Made by a program: the position numbers and the translations under genes. Of a stretch of 40,609 nt of DNA, positions 31,179 through 40,476 are shown in pieces. The notes under the pieces are model-generated. The model did not search any database. It was given only the letters and a program-made list of their open reading frames with translations, and had not been told where the DNA came from. This stretch comes from CAZVRZ01 sp964629965. Lineage in GTDB: Bacteria; Chloroflexota; Anaerolineae; Anaerolineales; UBA4823. Position 1 is the first letter of the stretch, and each line of letters begins with the position of its first letter. The stretch covers positions 1 through 40,609 of the forward strand of contig CAZVRZ010000031.1 in the NCBI GenBank assembly GCA_964629965.1, written 5' to 3'.

Positions 31179-33245
31179 TTAGTCGTTGCTCAAAAGCCGC
31201 TCTAGCAAAACCAGCGTAATATCGTCGAACTGAGGCGCATTGCCGGTAAACTGGCGGATGCGCTGCAAAATCGCCTCCTGGTAGGCCTGGCTCGTGACTT
31301 CCGGCAATTCCTTTACCAGCTCCAGCAAATATTCGCGCCCAATAAATTCTCCCTGGTCGTTTTGCGCGTCCGTGACGCCGTCCGTATACAGGAGCAGCAC
31401 ATCTCTCTCTTCCAGGTGCACCTGCGCCTGGCGCAGCGGCGGTTCTTCCTCGATGCCCAGGGGCATGCCGGTGTTGCCCAGCAGCTCTACCTCCTGGCGG
31501 GCGGCGCGTCTCAACAGCGGCGGAGTGTGCCCGGCATTGCAATAAGTCAAAACGCCGCTCTGCAGGTCGAGCGCGCCGTAGAATACCGTCACAAACAAAT
31601 TGGCCCTGGCATCCATGAGTATGCGGCGATTCGCTTCCCACAGAACGCGCTCGGGCTGCGCCACATCGTGCAGCGCAAAAGTGCGGATCAGGGTACGGCA
31701 CAGCGCCATATACAATGCCGAGCCCATCCCCTTATCGGCCACATCGGCGATCAAGATGCCCAGTTGGTTCTCGGGTAGGGGGATGAAGTCGTAAAAGTCG
31801 CCGGCGATTTGCTGGGCAGGTTCCAAATAGGCGGAGCAGCGCCAGCCGGGAAGCTGGGGCACCTCGGCAGGCAGAAAGCTGGATTGAATGCGCCGCGCCA
31901 GCGAGAACTGTTCCATCATTTTCTGGCTGGCCAGGGTGCGCTGGTAAATTGAGGCCTGGTACAACGCCGAAGCCACCTGGGCTGCCAGTGACTGCGCTGC
32001 CGGCAGCATCGCTTCCAAGTTCTTGCTGCGCCAGGGGAAGGAAAGGGACTGCATCTCGATGTAGACGCCTCCCCGCGCCTCTTTCGTCTCCACATCTACG
32101 ATCGGCGCAGTCAGCAGCGCGTTGTGCGGCTCGGGATCCGGCTTCCAGGGCAGCAGATCCTTGGGTAAGAAGGCGCGCGCCTTCGTTTGGTCCATCACCC
32201 AGGCGCGAAAGGCTTCCGGCGCAGGCGGCTGGTCTTCTGGGTAACGGAGTAGGCACTGGTTGGGATGCACCCAGATCCACATCCGCCCGGCGGTAAACAT
32301 AGGCGGAACCTGCGAAAGCAAAATCTCTGGCAGCGTGGATGCATCCGGCGGCGCGGTCAAGATATCTCGTCCCAATTTTTCCAGCGCCTCCAACTGCCGG
32401 CCGGACTGGCGAGCGTTCTCCAATACCATGCTGAGCTGGCGCGCCAGGTAAGCTACTAGCAGCAAGCCGGTGATGTAAAAAAGGAATACCAGCAGCCCAT
32501 CGTGGGTGTATAGGCCTGCGCCCAGGATGGCAAAAGGGTGCGCCAGCGCTGGCAGGCCAAACGCCAGTAGAAAAAAGTTCAGCATGCGGCGGGTCACGTC
32601 GATCTGCAAGCGCCGCTGCATACCGAAAACCACGAGCAGCACATAGCCGCTCCATACCAACAGCAAAACCAGGAAGGCCGTCAGGATTGCCACCATCGCC
32701 GGCAGGATCGTCCCAGGGGATAAGCTTTGCAGCGGCGCAGCCATGCCCAGGCGCCGGTAAACCGCCCAGCCTGCCAGGATAGAAAGCAGGCTGCCTGCCT
32801 GCCCGGTGATATAACCACGCAGCCGGTTCCAACGCACCGGCAGCGAACCGGCAGGCCAGCCGCTCGTCAGGAAATAGACCAGGTTCCAGAACACATCCAG
32901 CCACAGCCCGGTGGGGCCAAACAAGAAGACTGCGCACCACAGCATAATCCCATCCAAAGCTCCGTCGCTGTTGGCATAGCCGCCCGCGCGGATCTCGGTG
33001 ATCAAAAAGAAGCTCACCCGGTTGAAGATATACATCAACCCGCCCAGCAGCAAGAACATCGGCCAACGCCGGGCAAGCACGACCAGCTCGGTCTGGTCGG
33101 TCAACCAAGCCAGGCCCAACGCCAGCAGCGGCAGCGAATACAACAGCGTCAGAACGTCTGCGGTGGCAGCGACCAGGCGCTGCCCGGTCAGCTCGGACAG
33201 GCCCGGGTAGAACTTACGGGCGATCGAAAACAGGCGTGCTTGCAT
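31179..33245 (-). CDS. Membrane PP2C/SpoIIE-type serine phosphatase
   Basis: This 688-residue protein begins with about eight membrane segments in its first 290 residues. A GAF-like region (about 300-430) and a C-terminal PP2C/SpoIIE domain follow. The metal-binding motifs GDFYDF, ADVADKG, CNAGHTP, YTDGVTDAQ and FDDITL are all present. It should dephosphorylate the STAS protein encoded convergently, in response to a membrane or GAF signal. I chose ATG 33245 because a TATAAT box on the minus strand ends six bases upstream; earlier starts (33278, 33314) would lie upstream of or across that box. Confidence 0.9.
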   Translation of the reverse strand: MQARLFSIARKFYPGLSELTGQRLVAATADVLTLLYSLPLLALGLAWLTDQTELVVLARRWPMFLLLGGLMYIFNRVSFFLITEIRAGGYANSDGALDGIMLWCAVFLFGPTGLWLDVFWNLVYFLTSGWPAGSLPVRWNRLRGYITGQAGSLLSILAGWAVYRRLGMAAPLQSLSPGTILPAMVAILTAFLVLLLVWSGYVLLVVFGMQRRLQIDVTRRMLNFFLLAFGLPALAHPFAILGAGLYTHDGLLVFLFYITGLLLVAYLARQLSMVLENARQSGRQLEALEKLGRDILTAPPDASTLPEILLSQVPPMFTAGRMWIWVHPNQCLLRYPEDQPPAPEAFRAWVMDQTKARAFLPKDLLPWKPDPEPHNALLTAPIVDVETKEARGGVYIEMQSLSFPWRSKNLEAMLPAAQSLAAQVASALYQASIYQRTLASQKMMEQFSLARRIQSSFLPAEVPQLPGWRCSAYLEPAQQIAGDFYDFIPLPENQLGILIADVADKGMGSALYMALCRTLIRTFALHDVAQPERVLWEANRRILMDARANLFVTVFYGALDLQSGVLTYCNAGHTPPLLRRAARQEVELLGNTGMPLGIEEEPPLRQAQVHLEERDVLLLYTDGVTDAQNDQGEFIGREYLLELVKELPEVTSQAYQEAILQRIRQFTGNAPQFDDITLVLLERLLSND

Positions 33246-33251
33246 TGGGTT

Positions 33252-33257
33252 ATTATA
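33252..33257 (-). promoter_or_regulatory. -10 box of the phosphatase gene, predicted leaderless
   Basis: Minus-strand TATAAT is followed by six bases and ATG 33245. It lies about 25 bases from the divergent ileS promoter. No strong -35 is seen. Confidence 0.5.
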
Positions 33258-33281
33258 TCCGAAACGCCGCAAACTCATCTC

Positions 33282-33309
33282 TTGCCCCGCCTTTTTGCCG
33301 CGGTATAAT
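33282..33309 (+). promoter_or_regulatory. ileS promoter
   Basis: TTGCCC (33282-33287), a 16-base spacer and TATAAT (33304-33309). The leader to ATG 33356 is about 40 bases and contains no T-box. Confidence 0.6.
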
Positions 33310-33355
33310 TGCACACTGTTGTTTGTATACTTTTCTTGAGAAAGCGAGTTGCCTC

Positions 33356-36300
33356 ATGCCGTTCCGTGAAGTATCTTCGAAGATCGATTTTCCAGCCCAA
33401 GAGATGGAGATTTTGAGCTATTGGAAAGACGCCCAGACCTTCCAGAAAATGGTGGCGCTGCACAAGGGCCAGCCGAAATGGTCCTTCATCGACGGGCCGA
33501 TCACGGCCAACAACCCGATGGGGGTGCATCATGGTTGGGGGCGCACCTATAAAGATGTGGCTCTCCGCTTTCAAACGATGCTCGGCCACGAACTGCGTTA
33601 CCAGAATGGCTTTGACTGCCAGGGCTTGTGGGTAGAAGTTAACGTGGAACGTGAGCTGGGTTTTAAGTCCAAAAAGGATATCGAAGCCTACGGCCTGGCG
33701 CAGTTCGTGCGCAAATGCAAAGAGCGCGTTCTACGCTTTGCCGCCGTCCAGACCGAGCAATCCATCCGCCTGGGTTACTGGACGGATTGGAATGATCCCG
33801 AACACCTGCGTTGGCTGGCAGCCAGGCTGATGGAAGACCCTAACCAGGTGATCACCGTCGAAGGTCCCAATGGCCCGGTGACCGGCACGGTGGAACAGAT
33901 CGTCGGCCTGCTGGGCATGCCGGAGATCGGCGGCAGCTATTTCACTTTCTCGACCGAGAATAACTACATGATCTGGGCCTTCCTAAAAAAGTGCTGGCAG
34001 CGCGGCTGGCTGTATCGCGGCGCAGACGTCATGCCCTGGTGCCCGCGCTGCGCCACCGGCATCAGCCAGCATGAGATTGTCACCGATGGCTACAAGGAAT
34101 TGACCCACCGCAGTGTCACCTTGCTGCTGCCGCTGCGCGCACGTCCCGGTGAATTCTTACTGGTTTGGACCACCACCCCCTGGACGCTGACCAGCAACGT
34201 TGCTGCTGCTGTTGGCCCCGACCTGACCTATGTCAAAGTCAAGAACGGCGAGCGTATCGTGTATCTTTCCAAGGGCACGCTGCACATGCTGCGCGGCGAG
34301 ACGCAGATCCTGGCCGAACTGAAGGGCACAGACATGGTCGGTTGGACGTACGATGGCCCCTTCGATGACCTGACCGCTGCCCAGCTGAAAGGTGGCTCGA
34401 CCGAACTGGTCGGCCTGATCAAAGACATTCCTACCAGCGCCGTCCAGGCTCACCAGGTGATCTTGTGGGATGCGGTTGGCGAAACCGAAGGTACCGGCAT
34501 CGTCCATATTGCCCCCGGCTGCGGTGCCGAGGACTTCTTGCTGGGACAGGAATACAACCTGCCGATGGTTGCTCCGCTGGATGAAGAAGGCTACTTCGTG
34601 AAAAATTTCGATTGGCTGACTGGGCGGCATGTCTCCGAGATTGCCGAGCCGATCTTCGCCGACCTGGAGCGCAAGGGTATTTTGTATCACGTGGAACCGT
34701 ACACCCACCGTTATCCGGTCTGCTGGCGCTGCGACGCCGAGTTGGTTTTCCGCCTGGTGGACGAGTGGTATATCAGCATGGGCCAAAGCTACGATAAGCC
34801 CCGCGCCGAGCTGACCGCCGAAGAAAAGGCCGGCAGTTTACGTTACCAGATCATGGATGTGGTCGACCAGATCAAATGGATCCCCGAGTTCGGACACGCC
34901 CGCGAGATGGATTGGCTGCGCAACATGCACGATTGGATGATCAGCAAGAAGCGTTATTGGGGCCTGGCCCTACCCATTTGGGAATGCGCCCAGTGCCACC
35001 ATTTCGAGGTTATCGGCAGCGACACCGAATTGAAAGAGCGCGCCGCCACCGGTTGGGATCAGTTCGAGGGCCACACCCCCCACCGTCCCTACGTGGATAG
35101 CATCCAGGTCGCCTGCCCGCAGTGCGGCAGCCTGATGAGCCGCATCCCCGAGGTGGGCAATCCCTGGCTGGACGCCGGTATTGTACCGTTCAGCACGCTG
35201 CAATACCGCGCCAACCCCGATTACTGGCAAAAATGGTATCCTGCCGATTGGATCAGCGAATCTTTCCCTGGCCAGTTCCGCAACTGGTTCTACAGCCTGC
35301 TGGCTATGGCCACGGTGTTAGACAGCACCCCGCCCTTCCTGACGAATTTCGGCTACGGTACTCTGCTGGCCGAGGATGGGCGCGCCATGCACAAAAGCTG
35401 GGGCAACGCCATCGAATTCAACGAAGCCGCCGCTAAGATGGGCGTGGACGTGATGCGCTGGCTGTTCTGCGCGCACAAACCCGAAAACGACCTGCTCTTT
35501 GGCTACAACGGCGGGGATGATGTGCGCCGCCGCTTCCTAATACCGCTCTGGAACGTATACACCTTCCTGGTAACCTATGCCCGCCTGGACGGCTGGGAGC
35601 CGGAGACTGCCTCGTTTGACCCGGCCTTCCCCGAAGGACCGACGCCCGATTCCAGCCACCTGCTGGACCGCTGGGTGTTGGGCCGCCTGAACGAAGTGGT
35701 GGCGCGGGTTAGCAATGGTCTGCAAGCTTCCGATTACCAGGCTGCCACCCTGGCCGCAGAGACCTTCCTGGAAGACCTGACCAACTGGTATGTGCGCCGC
35801 AGCCGGCGCCGCTTCTGGAAGTCTGAGCACGATGCCGATAAGAATACTGCCTACCACACCCTGTATCACGTGCTGATCAAGCTGGCCAAGACGCTGGCTC
35901 CCATCACCCCCTTCGTCACCGAAGCTATGTATCAGAACCTGGTGTGCGCGATCTACCCGCAGGCCTACGAAAGTATCCACCACACCAACTGGCCAATCTA
36001 CGATGTGCAGGTGATCGACCAGGAGTTGTTGGATCAAATGTCGCTGGCTCGCCGCATCGCCAGCCTGGGCCTGAGCGCCCGCAGCAACGCCAACCTGAAA
36101 GTGCGCCAGCCGCTCGGTAAGGTTCTGGTACACACCGGCGGCAAGAGTGAATTGAGCACCGAACTGATCGATATTGTGATCGATGAATTGAACGTCAAGG
36201 CGTTGGAATTCGTCGCCGAAGAAGGCCGCCTGGTCAACTACAAGCTCTTGCCCGACAACAAGCTGCTCGGCCCCCGGTTGGGAGCGCGCTTCCCCAAGGT

Positions 36301-36763
36301 GCGCGCTGCCCTGGCAGCCGCCGACGCCGGGCGCATCGCTGTGGCCGTGCGCACCGGCCAGCCCACCTCGCTAGAAGTGGAAGGCGAAACGGTCGAGCTG
36401 GCCCCGGAGGAGATCCTGGTGCAAACCCAGCCTGCCGCCGGCCTGGCCGTGGCCGCCGACAAAGTGATCACGGTGGGCATCGATACTGCCATCACCCCCG
36501 AGCTGCGCGCCGAAGGCCTGGCGCGAGAGATTGTGCGTCGCATCCAGGATATGCGCAAGAAGGCGGATTTCAACATCGAAGATCGTATCAGTACCTATTA
36601 CCAGGCGGAAGGCAGCCTGGCAAATGTCTTCGAAACCTGGCGCGCATACATCCAGGCCGAGACGCTGACGATCAAGTTGGCAGACGGGCAGCCGCCCGAG
36701 GGGGCCTACGTTGAAACGCAACAGATCGATGAACTCTCAGTGACGATCGGCGTTTTACGCTAA
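33356..36763 (+). CDS. ileS: Isoleucyl-tRNA synthetase (divergent signature motifs)
   Basis: This 1135-residue class I synthetase has the IleRS/ValRS/LeuRS build. The N-terminal catalytic part is followed by an editing domain (TTTPWTLTSN) and the DWMISKKRYWG segment. WLDAG, an anticodon-binding helical domain and a C-terminal extension complete it. CPRC and CPQC pairs suggest zinc sites. The signature motifs are unusual: HIGH reads HHGW (58-61) and KMSKS reads AMHKS (677-681), keeping only the second Lys and last Ser. The MPWCPRC and SQHEIV segments resemble the eukaryote-like (type 2) IleRS branch. Its end overlaps the convergent ADP-ribosylglycohydrolase by nine bases. Confidence 0.85.
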   Translation: MPFREVSSKIDFPAQEMEILSYWKDAQTFQKMVALHKGQPKWSFIDGPITANNPMGVHHGWGRTYKDVALRFQTMLGHELRYQNGFDCQGLWVEVNVERELGFKSKKDIEAYGLAQFVRKCKERVLRFAAVQTEQSIRLGYWTDWNDPEHLRWLAARLMEDPNQVITVEGPNGPVTGTVEQIVGLLGMPEIGGSYFTFSTENNYMIWAFLKKCWQRGWLYRGADVMPWCPRCATGISQHEIVTDGYKELTHRSVTLLLPLRARPGEFLLVWTTTPWTLTSNVAAAVGPDLTYVKVKNGERIVYLSKGTLHMLRGETQILAELKGTDMVGWTYDGPFDDLTAAQLKGGSTELVGLIKDIPTSAVQAHQVILWDAVGETEGTGIVHIAPGCGAEDFLLGQEYNLPMVAPLDEEGYFVKNFDWLTGRHVSEIAEPIFADLERKGILYHVEPYTHRYPVCWRCDAELVFRLVDEWYISMGQSYDKPRAELTAEEKAGSLRYQIMDVVDQIKWIPEFGHAREMDWLRNMHDWMISKKRYWGLALPIWECAQCHHFEVIGSDTELKERAATGWDQFEGHTPHRPYVDSIQVACPQCGSLMSRIPEVGNPWLDAGIVPFSTLQYRANPDYWQKWYPADWISESFPGQFRNWFYSLLAMATVLDSTPPFLTNFGYGTLLAEDGRAMHKSWGNAIEFNEAAAKMGVDVMRWLFCAHKPENDLLFGYNGGDDVRRRFLIPLWNVYTFLVTYARLDGWEPETASFDPAFPEGPTPDSSHLLDRWVLGRLNEVVARVSNGLQASDYQAATLAAETFLEDLTNWYVRRSRRRFWKSEHDADKNTAYHTLYHVLIKLAKTLAPITPFVTEAMYQNLVCAIYPQAYESIHHTNWPIYDVQVIDQELLDQMSLARRIASLGLSARSNANLKVRQPLGKVLVHTGGKSELSTELIDIVIDELNVKALEFVAEEGRLVNYKLLPDNKLLGPRLGARFPKVRAALAAADAGRIAVAVRTGQPTSLEVEGETVELAPEEILVQTQPAAGLAVAADKVITVGIDTAITPELRAEGLAREIVRRIQDMRKKADFNIEDRISTYYQAEGSLANVFETWRAYIQAETLTIKLADGQPPEGAYVETQQIDELSVTIGVLR

Positions 36764-37699
36764 GCGCCTGGCTCCGCTCGCCAAACGGTCGGCCAACCTT
36801 TCAATTTGTTCTTTCATTGCCAATTTAGCCAGCCATTCCTGCGGGATGGCTGGCTGGCCGTAATACGCCCCTGCCAATTGGCCGTAGACGGCGGCGGTGG
36901 TGTCGGCGTCATCGCCCAGGTTGGCTGCCAGCAGGCAGCCCGCCCGGTAGGAATCCGAGCGGTGAAAAGCCCACAGCGCCGCCTCCAGTGAGCGGACCAC
37001 GTAGCCGCTGCCGCGGATCAACGGCGGCTGGCGCTCCTTGAAAGAACCGCACGCCACCTCATCGATCTCTGGGCACAAAGGCTGCTGCTGCCACTGGCCG
37101 GCCGCCGGGCTGTACCGTTCGGCCAACAGTTCCTCCTTACTGACACCGTTCAAGGCTCCCACCAGCAGCCCGCCAAAGTAACGGCAGGCATCCACTGCCG
37201 CCTGCGCCCCGTGCGTGGTGCGCGAGCTCTCTGCACTGCGCCGGATAGCCTGCTCGGGATCGTTTTGGAAGAACATGGGCACCGGCGCCAGGCGCATCAG
37301 CGAGCCGTTGCCGGCGGTTTTCGGATCGGTTGAGCCAGAGTATGCTTCGGGCCGGGCTGCAAAGCGTTCCAACGCCTGGCGGGTGGCGCCGCCGATATCG
37401 AAACAACGCCCGGTGCTGCTCCAATACCCTTCCCGGTACCAGCGCAGGTAACGCCGCATCTGGTCGAGCGGGTCGAAACCGGCGCATTCCACCAGGCTTT
37501 CTGCCAGGCACAAGGCCATCGAAGTATCGTCCGTCCACTCGCCGGGTTTCAATCCAAACGGCCCGCCGCCCACCATATCCGTCAGGGGCGCGAAGGAGCC
37601 CGGCGGTTGGAATTCCAGCGTCGTTCCCAGCGCGTCGCCGGTGGCCAATCCCAGCAGGCAGCCGCGGCAGCGCGCTTGCTGCGAAAGCGAATGATGCAT
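36755..37699 (-). CDS. ADP-ribosylglycohydrolase (DraG/ARH family)
   Basis: This 314-residue all-helical enzyme removes ADP-ribose from proteins or small molecules. It carries the paired metal-binding motifs of the family: WTDDT (Thr56, Asp57, Asp58) and GDDADTTAA (Asp264, Asp266, Thr267). Cys-rich RCRGCLLGLATGDALG opens the fold. No ADP-ribosyltransferase or nitrogen-fixation gene is nearby, so the substrate is unknown. ATG 37699 follows AGGAG by six bases; a longer in-frame upstream stretch lacks homology. Confidence 0.9.
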   Translation of the reverse strand: MHHSLSQQARCRGCLLGLATGDALGTTLEFQPPGSFAPLTDMVGGGPFGLKPGEWTDDTSMALCLAESLVECAGFDPLDQMRRYLRWYREGYWSSTGRCFDIGGATRQALERFAARPEAYSGSTDPKTAGNGSLMRLAPVPMFFQNDPEQAIRRSAESSRTTHGAQAAVDACRYFGGLLVGALNGVSKEELLAERYSPAAGQWQQQPLCPEIDEVACGSFKERQPPLIRGSGYVVRSLEAALWAFHRSDSYRAGCLLAANLGDDADTTAAVYGQLAGAYYGQPAIPQEWLAKLAMKEQIERLADRLASGARRLA

Positions 37700-37801
37700 G
37701 GCATGCTCCTGTTCTCTGGCGCGGCCCTGGGTGCACGATCGATCTTTGGGACGCGGCAGCGTGGATTGTGGAACCTCCCGCCGCAGCCAGACATCCCCTT
37801 C

Positions 37802-37832
37802 TTGCAACCCGGGCCGTCCAGGTGCGTATACT
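37802..37832 (+). promoter_or_regulatory. Possible pspC promoter
   Basis: TTGCAA (37802-37807) and TATACT (37827-37832) with a long 19-base spacer. AGGAG (37867-37871) precedes ATG 37879. Confidence 0.35.
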
Positions 37833-37878
37833 ATATTGATATTACAAACAACAGAATGGATTATACAGGAGAAATCAG

Positions 37879-38157
37879 ATGAACTCGCAAAGCAAACGAC
37901 TTTTTCGCAGCGTTGACAATCGCATGGTCGCCGGGGTATGCGCCGGGATGGCCGACTTCTTTGGCATCGACCCCACCGTTGTCCGGCTGCTGTTCGTATT
38001 CGGCGTCATCTTTGGCTACGGCATTCTCCTGCTGGTATACCTGATCTTGTTCATCGTGGTTCCCGAAGAGCCGCGTACCGCTCAGCCGGTGGTCTCGGCT
38101 CCGCCGGATGACGAGGTGATCGACAGCCAGCCGCCCGCCGCAGAGCCCGGCAATTAG
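37879..38157 (+). CDS. pspC: PspC-domain membrane protein
   Basis: This 92-residue protein opens with the PspC signature (RSVDNRMVAGVCAGMADFF, then GIDPTVVRLLFV) and one hydrophobic hairpin or segment at about 35-62. A short acidic, Pro-rich tail follows. PspC proteins sense envelope stress or act as toxin-like membrane proteins in the phage-shock system. It is not linked to the pspA gene at 18605 but is in the same window. It ends one base before the convergent ATPase gene. Confidence 0.9.
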   Translation: MNSQSKRLFRSVDNRMVAGVCAGMADFFGIDPTVVRLLFVFGVIFGYGILLLVYLILFIVVPEEPRTAQPVVSAPPDDEVIDSQPPAAEPGN

Positions 38158-38158
38158 A

Positions 38159-40444
38159 TTACTTGCCGTCCACCGGCTTGAGCATGCGCATTCCGTTGAA
38201 CGTCACCAGCAGCGAGGCGCCCATGTCGGCGAAGACTGCCATCCACAGCGTGGCCCAGCCGGGCAGCGTCAGCAGCAAAAAGACGGCTTTGAGCGCCAGG
38301 CTGAAGATAATATTCTGCCAGATGATACGCCGCGCTTTGCGGCTGGCAGCCACCGCATCCGGCAGGTGTGCCAGGTTATCCTGCATCAATATGATATCCG
38401 CCGTTTCCATGGCCTGGGCTGAGCCTGCGCCGCCCATGGCAATGCCCACCGTAGCAGCCGCCAGGGCCGGCGCATCGTTGATGCCATCACCGATCATTGC
38501 CACCGGGCCGTAGGCGCTTTCCAGGCTGCGCACCACCTGTTCCTTATCGCCGGGCAGCAACCCGGCCCGAATTTCATCCACCCCGCCCACCGCCTGGGCG
38601 ATCTTTTCCGCCACGCCAAGATGGTCGCCCGTCAGCATCACCGTGCGCGCCTGCGGAATGAGCTTTTTCAAAGCCGCCAGCGTTTCCTGGCTGGAAGAGC
38701 GCGGCGTGTCTGCCACGCCGATAAATCCCACCACATTCCGGTCTTTGCTCACCAGCATCACGGTTTGCCCGGCTGCCTCGGCGCGCTCGATCTCGGCATG
38801 CAGATGTGCATCCTCCGAGAGGAACTCGTGGCTGTGCAAATGGCTGCTGATGGTCATTATGTTCCCGTTGAGCATGCCGCGCACGCCTTTGCCGGTCAGG
38901 GCAGTGACCTGGCCCGCTGCCGGGTACAGGTGCTCGAGCTGCCGCACCCGGCTTTCCGCCAGGATGGCTTGCGCCAGCGGGTGTTCCGAGCGGCTCTCCA
39001 CGGCCGCGGCCTGCGCCAGCATCTCATCGCAGGCCGCACAACGCTCTTGCCCGTCGGCGCAGGTCAACGTGCGGGTTTGGACCACTACCGGCTGGCCGAG
39101 AGTCAGCGTGCCGGTCTTGTCAAAGGCGAACACCCGCACCCGCGCCAGGGCGTCCAGGAAGGCGGCCCCCTTGACCAGGATGCCGCGCCGCGCCAACGCC
39201 GTCAGTGCGCTGACCATCGTCACCGGTGTGCTGATCACCAGGGCGCACGGGCAGGCCACGATCAACAGCGCCAGAGCGCGATACAGCCAGCCGCGCTCGC
39301 CGCCCGGCGTATCCAGGAAGGGAGCGCCCCAGGCCAGCGGCGGAACCACCGCCAGCAGCACGGCAGCGCCGACCACGGCGGGCGTGTACCAGGCGGCGAA
39401 ACGGTCGATAAAACGCTCGACCGGGGCGCGCCGGGCCTGGGCTTCCTCCACCAGGCGTACGATCCGGCTGATGGTCGAATCTTGCGCCAGGCGGGTCACC
39501 TCGATCTCCAAGGCGCCCTCGCCGTTCAGCGCACCTGCGTAGACCGTCTCGCCGGGAACCTTGGCGACCGGAATGCTCTCGCCGGTCACCGGCGCCTGGT
39601 TGACCGCCGAGACGCCGCTGCGCACCAGCCCATCCACCGGAATGCGTTCACCGGGGCGTACCAACACGATCTCTCCCAACTGCACTTCCTGCACCGGGAC
39701 CTCGCTCACATGGCTGCCGCAAAACGGGCACGCGCCACCGGTATAACCATCCTGCCCCAGGTGCTCGGCGCAGTCCAGGCAGGGCCGCAGCACCTGGGCG
39801 CGCTCTGGTTTGAGCGCCAGCAGGCTGCGCAAGGAGCGGCGGGCGCGTTCGGCGGTGTAGCCCTCCAGCGCCTCGCCCACTGCGAACAACAAGATCACCG
39901 TGGCGGCCTCGCCCGTCTCCCCGATCAACAGCGCGCCCAGGGTTGCCAGGCTCATCAACAAGTCGATGGTCACCTGGCGTCCCACCAGCAGGGCGCGCAG
40001 GCCCTTGTTGGCGATGGGGTATCCCGCCAGGAGCGCTGCCGATACCTGCACCAACGTTTGAAGGCGGTGTACAGCGGGGAGATCCCGCCACAGGCCCAGG
40101 GGGGCAGTGGCGAGCAAGACAAGCGCCAGGAGCAGGGCGAGGGTGCTCTGGCGCGAAGAAAGCAAATAACGCCCGAAACCCCGCATGCCATCCACAGCGG
40201 CTCCGGCAGGCGCAGCGGCCGGTTCGCCGGGAACGACCAGGCGATAGCCGAGCGCCTCCGCCTTCTGAATGATTTTCTCCGGCTCGCAGCTTGCCCGCGC
40301 CTGCAGCGTGGCGGTCGAAAAATTGACCTGTACCTGTTCGACTCCCGTTACCTGTGCGAGGCTGCGTTCAAGCGTCAAGGCGCAGTTGGCACAGTCCATC
40401 CCTTCCACCTTGAATTTCAACTCCGTTGTATCCACAATACCCAC
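38159..40444 (-). CDS. Zn/Cd-type P1B ATPase (metal exporter)
   Basis: This 761-residue heavy-metal efflux ATPase has an N-terminal HMA domain with GMDCANC (Cys18, Cys21). The actuator loop TGES is at 287-290, the membrane CPC at 398-400 and the phosphorylation motif DKTGT at Asp442. GDGIND is also present. The last membrane helices (LALKAVFLL and FADMGASLLVTFNGMRML) carry the Lys and Asp typical of ZntA-like Zn/Cd/Pb pumps rather than copper pumps. An unusual insertion before the actuator has two CxxC pairs (Cys222, 225, 239, 242), like a zinc ribbon. The start GTG 40444 follows GGAAAGG. A MerR-type promoter lies upstream. Confidence 0.93.
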   Translation of the reverse strand: MGIVDTTELKFKVEGMDCANCALTLERSLAQVTGVEQVQVNFSTATLQARASCEPEKIIQKAEALGYRLVVPGEPAAAPAGAAVDGMRGFGRYLLSSRQSTLALLLALVLLATAPLGLWRDLPAVHRLQTLVQVSAALLAGYPIANKGLRALLVGRQVTIDLLMSLATLGALLIGETGEAATVILLFAVGEALEGYTAERARRSLRSLLALKPERAQVLRPCLDCAEHLGQDGYTGGACPFCGSHVSEVPVQEVQLGEIVLVRPGERIPVDGLVRSGVSAVNQAPVTGESIPVAKVPGETVYAGALNGEGALEIEVTRLAQDSTISRIVRLVEEAQARRAPVERFIDRFAAWYTPAVVGAAVLLAVVPPLAWGAPFLDTPGGERGWLYRALALLIVACPCALVISTPVTMVSALTALARRGILVKGAAFLDALARVRVFAFDKTGTLTLGQPVVVQTRTLTCADGQERCAACDEMLAQAAAVESRSEHPLAQAILAESRVRQLEHLYPAAGQVTALTGKGVRGMLNGNIMTISSHLHSHEFLSEDAHLHAEIERAEAAGQTVMLVSKDRNVVGFIGVADTPRSSSQETLAALKKLIPQARTVMLTGDHLGVAEKIAQAVGGVDEIRAGLLPGDKEQVVRSLESAYGPVAMIGDGINDAPALAAATVGIAMGGAGSAQAMETADIILMQDNLAHLPDAVAASRKARRIIWQNIIFSLALKAVFLLLTLPGWATLWMAVFADMGASLLVTFNGMRMLKPVDGK

Positions 40445-40476
40445 CAGCCCTTTCCGATGATGATCGATGTGGGCTG

